Shown: piece by piece, positions 51,507 through 58,100 of the stretch
How the letters are laid out: every line of letters starts with the position of its first letter
How positions within the stretch are numbered: the stretch's first letter is position 1
From: an uncultured Clostridia bacterium
GTDB taxonomy: Bacteria > Bacillota > Clostridia > Oscillospirales > Acutalibacteraceae
Direction of reading: 5' to 3'
Length of the DNA stretch: 58,100 nucleotides
Assembly: GCA_930990065.1 (NCBI GenBank)
Contig: CAKNOA010000011.1
Coordinates: 1-58,100 of the forward strand
Position numbers and translations under genes: made by a program
The notes under the pieces: model-generated
Told to the model about the DNA's origin: nothing
What the model saw: the letters and a program-made list of their open reading frames with translations, nothing else
Databases searched by the model: none

Positions 51507-52517
51507 ATGGGATATAGCCGCGATATTTATGACAGCGCCATTACGGAACTGGCTCGCCGCCGGCGGCAAGCCGAACAGACCCACCGGCAGCGCCGCGACG
51601 GCCTGTATGAAACCTGCCCCCGGCTGCGGGAGATTGACCGGGATTTGTCGCACACCTATGCCCGGGCCGCCCAAGCGGTGCTGCACGGCAGCACCGCCAA
51701 AGAGGAACTGTCCCGCATTCGCGACCACAATCAGGCGATGCAGCGGGAAAGAGCCCAGCTCATTCGGGACTTAGGGCTGCCGGCCGATTATTTACAGGTG
51801 CCGTATGCCTGCCCGGATTGTTCCGACACCGGGTATATCGATGGTGCCATGTGCCACTGCCTGCGTGCACTCATGCGCAAAGAGGCCTACCGGCGGCTAA
51901 ACGAAACAACGCCTCTGGCGCTCTCCACCTTTGACCAGTTTGACCTATCCTATTATGACGATACCAGTGAAAACGGCGGGCCGTCCCCCCGGCAGGTCAT
52001 GGCCCGCATTGTGAAGTTGTGCCGTTCTTATGCCGCTTCCTTTTCGCTGGAATCCGACAGTTTGCTGTTTACCGGGCGCACGGGGCTGGGCAAAACCCAC
52101 CTTTCTTTGGCCATTGCCAACGATGTGATCGAGAAGGGCTTCGGAGTGGTGTACGGTTCGGCACAGAATTTCGCTTCTTCCCTGGAAAAAGAACGCTTTT
52201 CCCGGGACGAAAACGATACCAATCACTTATTGTTATCGTGCGACCTGCTGATTATGGACGATCTGGGCACCGAATTTACCACGTCGTTTGTCACCGCTTC
52301 CCTTTATAATATCATCAACACCCGCCTGATGGCGGAAAAACCCACCCTGATCAACACAAACCTGTCCATGAAGGAACTGACCAAGCGCTACGGCGAACGG
52401 TTCTGTTCCCGTATCATCGGCGGCTACACCCTGCTCACCTTTGCCGGGCGGGATGTGCGCCAGTTAAAGCGCATGCGCCGCATGGAACAGAAAAAGAACG
52501 GTATGCAAACGCCGTAA
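51507..52517 (+). CDS. DnaC/DnaI-like helicase-loader ATPase
   Basis: A 336-aa AAA+ protein. An N-terminal helical domain contains a cysteine pattern (CPDCSDTGY and MCHCLR near residues 95-115) like the zinc site of DnaI. Walker A is TGRTGLGKTHLSLA near residue 190, and Walker B is LLIMDDLGTE near 245. It lacks a transposase partner, so it is a helicase loader rather than an IstB protein. It starts 5 bp after the DnaD gene stop. Together they would load the replicative helicase DnaB. Confidence 0.88.
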   Translation: MGYSRDIYDSAITELARRRRQAEQTHRQRRDGLYETCPRLREIDRDLSHTYARAAQAVLHGSTAKEELSRIRDHNQAMQRERAQLIRDLGLPADYLQVPYACPDCSDTGYIDGAMCHCLRALMRKEAYRRLNETTPLALSTFDQFDLSYYDDTSENGGPSPRQVMARIVKLCRSYAASFSLESDSLLFTGRTGLGKTHLSLAIANDVIEKGFGVVYGSAQNFASSLEKERFSRDENDTNHLLLSCDLLIMDDLGTEFTTSFVTASLYNIINTRLMAEKPTLINTNLSMKELTKRYGERFCSRIIGGYTLLTFAGRDVRQLKRMRRMEQKKNGMQTP

Positions 52518-52548
52518 CCTTTATATAAAGGTATAGTATAAAAAACGA

Positions 52549-52592
52549 AACCCCCGCACGGCCTGTTTTTAAGCACAGACCATGCGGGGGTT
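52549..52592. terminator. Terminator between dnaI and the LysR gene
   Basis: AACCCCCGCA pairs with TGCGGGGGTT, with further GG/CC and CTGT/ACAG pairs inside, and CTTTTG follows on the plus strand. It ends both converging transcripts. Confidence 0.85.
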
Positions 52593-52620
52593 CTTTTGTC
52601 TTTAGAGGATTCCATTTCCT

Positions 52621-53538
52621 TTACCCGGACACCTGTCCATAATAAATTTTTTTGCTGCCCGGGTTGAAAATTTCCAACTTGCCCATTTTCTGGGAGAAAT
52701 AGTTTTCCAACCGGCTGCGGAATGCCTGTACCGCCGCATTTTCGTAATCATTATGGAGGGATGACAGGTACACCGCCCGGCGGCAATCCGGCTGGGTCAA
52801 ATTCCACACACCGACAGAATCCGGCAACGTTTCACAGTTGCCTTCCGTCACAAACGCTACCCCACCGAACAACGCGATCATCTGGGCGACCGTTTCCGCA
52901 TTGGGGCTGATCTGGATTTTTTCCGGCCGGAACCCGGCCGCCCGGCAATACGTCATCACCGGTTCATTCAGTTCATCCCCGCTGCGCAGGATAAACACAT
53001 CCCCCGAAAGTTCTTCCAGGCGCACCGATTTCCGGCGGGCCAGCGGATGATTTTTGGCGTGCAAGGCCAGCAGCCGTTCTTCATATAGTTTTTCGGACGA
53101 ATAATCATTTTCCTTTTCCCGGCAATTGGCAATCACAAAATCCGGCTTTTCCCCGGTTTTCCGCTTTTCCATCAGGCGGAACGCCACATGGGGATACTCC
53201 TTTTTAAACTCACTGACCAGGCGCAATACCGTGCTGGCATAACAGCCAATGCACAGCGTGATTTCCCCGGCGGGCTCTTTATCGGTGTCCAACAGTTTTT
53301 GCCGGATCTGCTTTTCTTCCTGCAGTACGCCGGTGGCATACCGGTAAAAAACTTCCCCCGCTTGGGTCAGCGAAATGCCCCGGGACGCCCGGTCCAGGAG
53401 CTTCACGCCCAATTCTTTTTCCAGGTTTGCGATGCTCTGGCTCAGCGAAGGCTGGGCAATGTAGCATTTTTCCGCCGCTTTTGTAATGCTTTTTTCCTGT
53501 GCAATCACACAGAAATACCGAAGCTGCTTAAAATCCAT
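52621..53538 (-). CDS. LysR-family transcriptional regulator
   Basis: A 305-aa regulator with the N-terminal winged HTH (MDFKQLRYFCVIAQEKSITKAAEKCYIAQPSLSQSI... in residues 1-60) and a periplasmic-binding-protein-like C-terminal inducer domain. Divergent from the solute-binding lipoprotein gene, with 540 bp between. A palindrome (ATAGA-A-TCTAT, 53571-53581) lies 33 bp upstream of its start and could be its own operator. The ribosome site is AAGGGGG. The effector is unknown. Confidence 0.93.
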   Translation of the reverse strand: MDFKQLRYFCVIAQEKSITKAAEKCYIAQPSLSQSIANLEKELGVKLLDRASRGISLTQAGEVFYRYATGVLQEEKQIRQKLLDTDKEPAGEITLCIGCYASTVLRLVSEFKKEYPHVAFRLMEKRKTGEKPDFVIANCREKENDYSSEKLYEERLLALHAKNHPLARRKSVRLEELSGDVFILRSGDELNEPVMTYCRAAGFRPEKIQISPNAETVAQMIALFGGVAFVTEGNCETLPDSVGVWNLTQPDCRRAVYLSSLHNDYENAAVQAFRSRLENYFSQKMGKLEIFNPGSKKIYYGQVSG

Positions 53539-54080
53539 TTGCGAGTCCCCCTTCCAAAAGCCACGGATTGATAGAATCTATGGACAGCTGCACTTTCTCA
53601 TTCAAATTACCTGATGGTTATATGATAAGAGTTCCTTAGCAAAAAAACAACGGAAAAACTTGTGATTTATGGGTAAAATTCTGTGCTTTTCCTGTCCATC
53701 CCCCGTTTTTTTCCGGTTTTTTCTTTGTTTTTTGGTACTTTTTCTGTACAATTTTTCTCTTTTTTCTCATATATTAACCGGAAAAACATGCCTCCGGACA
53801 CTATCGACGATTTCAGATCTTTCCTACAATTTGCCCCTTATTTCCATTCCATTTTCGGCTATATTGTTCAATATAGGTGAAAACTATGTGAAAGCCAGTT
53901 GAGGGATAGAGTTTTTGTATTTTCATCTTTGGAAAAAGAGTGCTACAATAAATGCATAAAATCGCTATGGATTTTTGAAAGAATTCTGGCAAAACACATT
54001 TGCAATCGGTAAAGATTGTTTCAGGGGAGGTATTTTGCCAGTTTCTTTCCCGAAAATGAAGAAAGGTGTGATTGCAAACC
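53539..54080. other. 542-bp AT-rich regulatory region between the LysR and lipoprotein genes
   Basis: No supportable gene was found; plus-strand ORFs here are Phe/Leu-rich chance readings. It contains the ATAGAATCTAT palindrome (53571-53581), a possible LysR -10 (TATAAC, minus strand at 53617-53622), a TTGGTAC...GTACAA inverted repeat (about 53737-53756), and an 18-bp palindrome at 53859-53876. A likely -10 for the lipoprotein gene is TACAAT near 53943-53948, with a poor -35. The unusual length suggests more than one regulator or a regulatory RNA leader. Confidence 0.5.
53859..53876. promoter_or_regulatory. Perfect 18-bp palindrome, candidate operator
   Basis: CTATATTG-TT-CAATATAG: perfect 8-bp arms around a two-base centre, about 70 bp upstream of the likely -10 of the lipoprotein gene. 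The position fits an activator site. The LysR consensus T-N11-A is contained in it (T at 53862, A at 53874 by position), so LysR is a candidate, but a different regulator is possible. Confidence 0.5.
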
Positions 54081-55640
54081 ATGAGCAAACTGAGAAAAAC
54101 GCTGGCAGGCCTGCTGGCTGTTTCCATGCTCACAACCGTGGCGCTGACCGGCTGTTCGAATGCACCGGCCGAAAACTCTTCCACAAACAATGGCGGCGAC
54201 AGTTCGACGGTTGACACGTCGGAGCACGTAACGCTGATCCTGAAAGTTATCGGCACGGAACCGAACCGCTATCAGGAAATGTTGACGGCATTTAATAAGC
54301 TGATCGCCGACAAAACCGATCTGAACTGTGAACTGGATGTACAGTGGATTGGCTGGGGCGACTACCAGACAAAGTACCCGCTGCTGTTCTCGTCCGGTGA
54401 ATCGTTCGACATGGCGTACACTGCCACGTGGCTGGATTTCGCCGGGATCGCCATGAAGGGCGGCATGTTGGATCTGACCGACATGGTGCAAAAATATGCC
54501 CCCGGTGTGTGGGAACAGGTTCCCGAAGTCGGCTGGGAACAGTCCAAAGTGAACGGGAAAATCTACTGCATCCCCTCCGGTTTGGCCACGTATAGCGCCC
54601 AGGGGTACCTGTATCGCGGCGATTTGAGCGACGTAGAAATTAAGGACGGCGACTGGGATACGGTCAAAGAATACATGAAGGATGTTTCGGGTAACGATCA
54701 GGGCGTACAGCCCATGATGTTCTCCCCCAACTCCGGCGTTTTGCTGCAGTATGGCTATTCGGTACAAAATGTGTTTGAAATCGGCACGTACACCACGCTG
54801 ATCATCGACCCGACCGAAGAAGACCCGCAGGTCCACTCGTTCCTGGACGAAGCCTGGATGGGCGATGCCCTCAATTTGGTCAATGATCTGTCCGGCTATG
54901 CCTGGTCCGAATCGGTGCTGGCCAACCAGACGGCTGCCGGTGACTGCTTCGATAACGGCACGTCCGCTGCGTATTACCACAACGTGGACTCCTACCGCGG
55001 ATCTCCGATCAAGCATCCCGATTGGGATATCCATTGGACCAACATGAGAAAGTACAACGAAACCCTGTCGTATGCGCAGGATGCACTGTGCATCCCCCGC
55101 ACCGCGGCTAACCCCGAACGGGCCCTGATGCTGTTCAACTGGATGCGCACCAACCAGGAAGCGTATGATTTGTTTGAATACGGTACCGAAGATCTGTGCG
55201 AGTTGGGTGATGATGGTTCGTACACCAACCTGGATCCCGAAAACTGGAGTTGCGACGCCTGCCTGTGGGCTCTGCGTACCAACGAATTCTTCCGCAGTGA
55301 AAAAGGCTGGCCCAAAGAATACACCGAAGGCCATGCTGTGAAGCTGGAAGAAACGGCTATCGATAACCCCTACCGCATTCTGACTCTGGATACCACCAAT
55401 GTGGCCACCCAGTATTCGGCGGTGAACAACGTGTACCAGTCCTATATCGGCCAGGTCGACACGGGCATCATGGCCACCGAAGAAGGCGTGAAGGAATTCC
55501 GCGATGCGCTGTATGAAGCCGGTCTGCAGACTCTGATCGACGAATTCCAGAAGCAAGTCGATGCGCTGGAAGAAAACTACGGCGATCTGATTAAGACCTA
55601 TCACGAAGAACTGGCGGAAGGCAAGGGCGTTTATTTCTAA
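54081..55640 (+). CDS. ABC-type sugar-binding lipoprotein (DUF3502-like C-terminus)
   Basis: A 519-aa extracellular solute-binding protein. The signal peptide ends in the lipobox LTGC (Cys25), so it is lipid-anchored on the outer face of the membrane. The body resembles family 1 sugar-binding proteins (TLILKVIGTEPNRYQEM near residue 55, WLDFAGIAMKGG, IYCIPSG). The C-terminal segment near residue 445-500 (YSAVNNVYQSYIGQVDTG and EFRDALYEAGLQTLIDE) matches the DUF3502 type paired with LplB/YtcP-like permeases. No permease or ATPase gene is adjacent. The start could instead be TTG at 54072, nearer to AAAGGTG. Confidence 0.88.
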   Translation: MSKLRKTLAGLLAVSMLTTVALTGCSNAPAENSSTNNGGDSSTVDTSEHVTLILKVIGTEPNRYQEMLTAFNKLIADKTDLNCELDVQWIGWGDYQTKYPLLFSSGESFDMAYTATWLDFAGIAMKGGMLDLTDMVQKYAPGVWEQVPEVGWEQSKVNGKIYCIPSGLATYSAQGYLYRGDLSDVEIKDGDWDTVKEYMKDVSGNDQGVQPMMFSPNSGVLLQYGYSVQNVFEIGTYTTLIIDPTEEDPQVHSFLDEAWMGDALNLVNDLSGYAWSESVLANQTAAGDCFDNGTSAAYYHNVDSYRGSPIKHPDWDIHWTNMRKYNETLSYAQDALCIPRTAANPERALMLFNWMRTNQEAYDLFEYGTEDLCELGDDGSYTNLDPENWSCDACLWALRTNEFFRSEKGWPKEYTEGHAVKLEETAIDNPYRILTLDTTNVATQYSAVNNVYQSYIGQVDTGIMATEEGVKEFRDALYEAGLQTLIDEFQKQVDALEENYGDLIKTYHEELAEGKGVYF

Positions 55641-55727
55641 GAGATAACGGTTCTTTCCCCGCTGCTTTTCAAAATTGTTTGATCCCCGCTCTGCTCCCCA
55701 GGGCGGGGGTTTCGTATACAAAGAAAA

Positions 55728-55760
55728 GCTCCGGCTCTTCGTGTTTGGAAGAGCCGGAGC
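55728..55760. terminator. Bidirectional terminator after the lipoprotein gene
   Basis: GCTCCGGCTCTTC (55728-55740) pairs perfectly with GAAGAGCCGGAGC (55748-55760), with CTTTTG following on the plus strand and CTTTTC on the minus strand. It ends the converging transcripts of the lipoprotein and ADP-ribosylglycohydrolase genes. Confidence 0.9.
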
Positions 55761-55777
55761 CTTTTGAATGATGTGAC

Positions 55778-57922
55778 TTATTTAGCCGGTTGTACCCGCA
55801 AATACCGGCAGGCAAGATGGGCCCCTTCCCGCACCGACAGGCCAATGGCACCGGTCAAATACGGATGGTCGTTATCTTCGGCCGTCAGGGTATGGCTGCC
55901 GTTGAGTACCGCCGTCAGGTGGTTGCCGTTGGCCGTCACCGTCACGGTAAAGGGCACGCCGTTTTTCTGTTCGGGCACCGTCATACGGGCAAGTTCCGTA
56001 TACCCGTTGTCATTTTTCAAAATGGCAAACGTAGTGGGGTTCACCATCCCGGCGGCATAGGAGCGGATGGCCCCCTGTACCCGCACATTCAGCAGATGGA
56101 TATCCCCGGTGATCCCGGTCAGTTCGGCTGTGACCTGTTGGTCCTGCCAGGTGTGGGAACCGGTATACGCTTCCCCGAAATCACTGCAGGAGAGGTGCAG
56201 GCTGCCGTCCTGCAGGTACAAGACGCCCTTGAGCCGGGTGAACTGGCTGGTTTCCACATGGGTGCCGGTCCACACTTCCGGGTTTTCCCGCTCGGCCACA
56301 TAGCTGTAATCGGCGGCGCCGCTCACATACAAATCATCCAGGTACACGCTCATCACGCCGCCTTCCTGGCAAGCGATGACCTGCACGCCGATTTCATCGA
56401 TGAGCCCGCCTTCCAGTGCCGGCACCTGGTAGCACAGATCGACCCACTCCCCGGCCTGCAGGGAAACGGTTTCCCCGGTATACAGCCGGTCTTCGTGCTT
56501 TTCGTGGGCATACAGTGCCACCCGCACCGGCATGGTGCTGTCAGGTGCCATCACGCTGGCATGGATCGTCTGCCCCGGGTAGAAAACGGGCGAAAACGAC
56601 GGATCATACCGGGTATCGTGAAAATCGGCGGGCACCATGTACGTTTTGCGGTATAACTGCAAATCATCTCCGCCCATTATGGGTTTAACCACAGCTTTTA
56701 ACGACCGCTTGCCTGTACGCGCGGCTTCGGTGGTATTGACTAGGTAGATTTCAGCCGTTTGGTTGCCTTTCCCCGACGGAATGCTGCGGGCGCCAATGGA
56801 GTGGGTGGAACCTGGGTACTCAAAATGGCAGGAATCCTTGCGTTCCCGGAAAATACGGTCCATGGGCGCGGGGGGCGTTTCACCGGCAATGCGGTAAGCA
56901 AGGTCGGCTATGTAGCTGGCGCCGTAGGGCACATCCATCATATTCATACTGCCCATGACACCGGAGCAAGCCAGGAAATCGTGAATGGGCGCACGCCATT
57001 TATCAAAATCAATGCCGTCAAGGCCCACCAGCACTCCCATAATGGTGCCCACGTTGGCGGCGTTGCAGTCGGTATCCCATCCGCACATGTTGGCGATGCA
57101 CACCGTTTTACCAAAATCGCCTTCGCCGTACAGCAGTGCCAGGATAATCACCCCGGCGTTGGGGATAATGTGGCAGTTGCCGGGGTACCGGTCATAACCG
57201 AAATTGTCGTGCAGGAACTGGTAGCAATCGCGGAAATGGCTGCCGGGATGGGTATCGGCATATTCCATCACGGCCCGTACCACCCGGGTGTATTCACAGT
57301 CCGCCGGGATATACGTCAGCGCTTTTTCCAGCAGACAGCGGATATCTTTTTCGATAAACGCCAGGCTAATGCACACCGCGATGAAAATACCGCCGTAAAT
57401 GCCGTTGCCGTCGTGGGTGACGCTGGCGGCGATTTTCGCATAATGGGCTGCCTGTTCCGGGTTCCCCGGAGATACCAGGCCCCAGGTATCGATAAAAATT
57501 TGCCCGCCGATCTGTTCGGCCACAGCGGCGCCGTTTTGGGCAATGGAACCACTGCGGGGCGCGGGAATCCCGTGGCGCAAATTCAGGTAGGCCGTGTGTT
57601 CCGTGGAAACACCGTACCCGCCCCACCAGAAGAACCCGTGTTCAAAAGGCGCATAATTGAGCAGCGCTTCGCCCACATCCTGCGGGGTGATGGCGAAACC
57701 GTGTTTGCTGTCTTCCAGGGCATGCAGATAAAACAGCGGGCCGTTGGTGTCGTCATCGGCCGCGAAGTCCCGGTAATCCACCGGGTATTTCCACAGATCA
57801 CCGTACACTTTTTGAATTTGCTCGGCCGTCCAACTTTCGTCGGGCGCCCCCAGGCGCACCCCGATGATTTTGCCCAGCCAGCCGGCGTAGACATCCTGTA
57901 AATAGTTCTCAGGGATTTTCAT
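55778..57922 (-). CDS. ADP-ribosylglycohydrolase-family protein with C-terminal beta-sandwich
   Basis: A 714-aa protein. The N-terminal two-thirds of the ADPRH fold carries the di-magnesium site: DDDT at residues 56-59 and the distal CGWDTDCNAANVG near residue 283, with AGWLGKIIGVRLGAP at the start. Family members remove ADP-ribose from proteins or nucleotides; relatives in sugar-use loci may act on glycosidic substrates. From about residue 350 a beta-rich region with jelly-roll character follows (repeating W-x-DLCYQVPALEGG, YLDDLYVSG, LYLQDGSLHLSCSDFG). No signal peptide. The start at 57922 follows AAAGGAGGC; the longer frame to 58006 has no site. The substrate is unknown. Confidence 0.85.
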   Translation of the reverse strand: MKIPENYLQDVYAGWLGKIIGVRLGAPDESWTAEQIQKVYGDLWKYPVDYRDFAADDDTNGPLFYLHALEDSKHGFAITPQDVGEALLNYAPFEHGFFWWGGYGVSTEHTAYLNLRHGIPAPRSGSIAQNGAAVAEQIGGQIFIDTWGLVSPGNPEQAAHYAKIAASVTHDGNGIYGGIFIAVCISLAFIEKDIRCLLEKALTYIPADCEYTRVVRAVMEYADTHPGSHFRDCYQFLHDNFGYDRYPGNCHIIPNAGVIILALLYGEGDFGKTVCIANMCGWDTDCNAANVGTIMGVLVGLDGIDFDKWRAPIHDFLACSGVMGSMNMMDVPYGASYIADLAYRIAGETPPAPMDRIFRERKDSCHFEYPGSTHSIGARSIPSGKGNQTAEIYLVNTTEAARTGKRSLKAVVKPIMGGDDLQLYRKTYMVPADFHDTRYDPSFSPVFYPGQTIHASVMAPDSTMPVRVALYAHEKHEDRLYTGETVSLQAGEWVDLCYQVPALEGGLIDEIGVQVIACQEGGVMSVYLDDLYVSGAADYSYVAERENPEVWTGTHVETSQFTRLKGVLYLQDGSLHLSCSDFGEAYTGSHTWQDQQVTAELTGITGDIHLLNVRVQGAIRSYAAGMVNPTTFAILKNDNGYTELARMTVPEQKNGVPFTVTVTANGNHLTAVLNGSHTLTAEDNDHPYLTGAIGLSVREGAHLACRYLRVQPAK

Positions 57923-57976
57923 GAAGATTGCCTCCTTTCTGCGGTTGCCAGAAAAGACGGCAACCTTTGTGCTATG

Positions 57977-57985
57977 ATTATACCA
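57977..57985 (-). promoter_or_regulatory. Extended -10 promoter of the ADP-ribosylglycohydrolase gene
   Basis: On the minus strand TGGTATAAT gives TATAAT at 57977-57982 with a TG extension; the -35 is poor. Transcription begins near 57970, about 48 nt before the start codon. Confidence 0.65.
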
Positions 57986-58100
57986 TAGCTTCTTCCACAC
58001 CGCCATATGGGAACAAAAAAAGAAAGCCCCTAAAAAAGGACAACCTTGAACTGCCCCAGATTGTGCAGACAGTACAAAAAGAGCCCCTGGTGCAGGAATA

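Noticed and set aside
53669-53902. Plus-strand ORF of 77 codons in the LysR-lipoprotein intergenic region
   Set aside because: Phe/Leu-rich reading of an AT-rich stretch, no ribosome site; it overlaps regulatory palindromes.
54021-55721. Minus-strand open frame of 566 codons
   Set aside because: Antisense to the sugar-binding lipoprotein gene, which has a signal peptide and lipobox; the minus frame has no ribosome site or family match and runs through the ATG region and terminator side of the real gene.
58007-58100. Possible end of an insertion element at the right edge
   Set aside because: The last 94 bp contain a CCCC-rich direct/inverted pattern but no inverted-terminal-repeat pair or transposase reading frame inside the window, so it cannot be supported.
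1-58100. CRISPR arrays, rRNA and tRNA genes
   Set aside because: No evenly spaced direct repeats and no cloverleaf-like or rRNA-like sequence were found in the intergenic stretches examined.

Overview
The window looks like a chromosomal segment of a Gram-positive, low-redundancy anaerobe of the class Clostridia, most likely an uncultured gut Oscillospiraceae/Ruminococcaceae-type bacterium. Reasons: a sepF-ylmH-divIVA division cluster, YlbF, DnaD/DnaI-type primosome genes, GatCAB tRNA amidation, strong AGGAGG ribosome sites with frequent GTG/TTG starts, a DUF3502-like sugar-binding lipoprotein, and moderately high GC with GAA/GGC-rich codons. No rRNA, tRNA, CRISPR array, phage or recognisable insertion sequence was seen. 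The genus cannot be named from the sequence alone.

Layout. 1-6440 (minus strand): a small P-loop protein, glucose-6-phosphate isomerase, a D-Ala-D-Ala carboxypeptidase, a hisHF pair and glycerol kinase. 6510-12450 (plus): the manganese exporter mntP, then aspS-gatC-gatA-gatB for aspartyl-tRNA charging and amidation. 12579-14620 (minus): an ECF sigma factor overlapping a large membrane-anchored partner, probably its anti-sigma factor. 14816-16825: a tandem LOTUS/OST-HTH plus DUF3825-like protein.

16911-23888 (minus) is the most distinctive accessory block: an eight-gene operon with three TIM-barrel sugar isomerase/epimerase-like proteins, two Gfo/Idh/MocA oxidoreductases, mannonate dehydratase (UxuA), an SDR-type mannonate/fructuronate oxidoreductase (UxuB) and an MIF-like tautomerase. 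It is divergently flanked by an AraC regulator and a beta-lactamase-like hydrolase, with a 22-bp palindrome over its promoter. The composition suggests oxidation and elimination of a glycoside or glucuronide (3-keto chemistry) feeding into the mannonate/KDG route.

25880-26262 is an intergenic stretch holding several stem-loops and, on the opposite strand, a 62-codon ORF with a very strong ribosome site; either a structured RNA or a small protein is possible. 26263-31731 (plus): a PH-domain protein, exopolyphosphatase, polyphosphate kinase and phosphofructokinase.

31788-50219 (minus) is a long, mostly housekeeping run, in transcription order: miaB, ylbF, mutS, a membrane protein, a GNAT acetyltransferase, mutL, miaA, an HlyD-like adaptor, sepF, ylmH, divIVA, ileS, lspA, an RluD-type pseudouridine synthase, a HAD phosphatase, a ComEA-like HhH protein and hypA. 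50458-52517 (plus) encodes DnaD-like and DnaC/DnaI-like replication proteins. 52621-57922 ends the window with a LysR regulator, an orphan sugar-binding lipoprotein behind a long palindrome-containing leader, and a two-domain ADP-ribosylglycohydrolase family protein.
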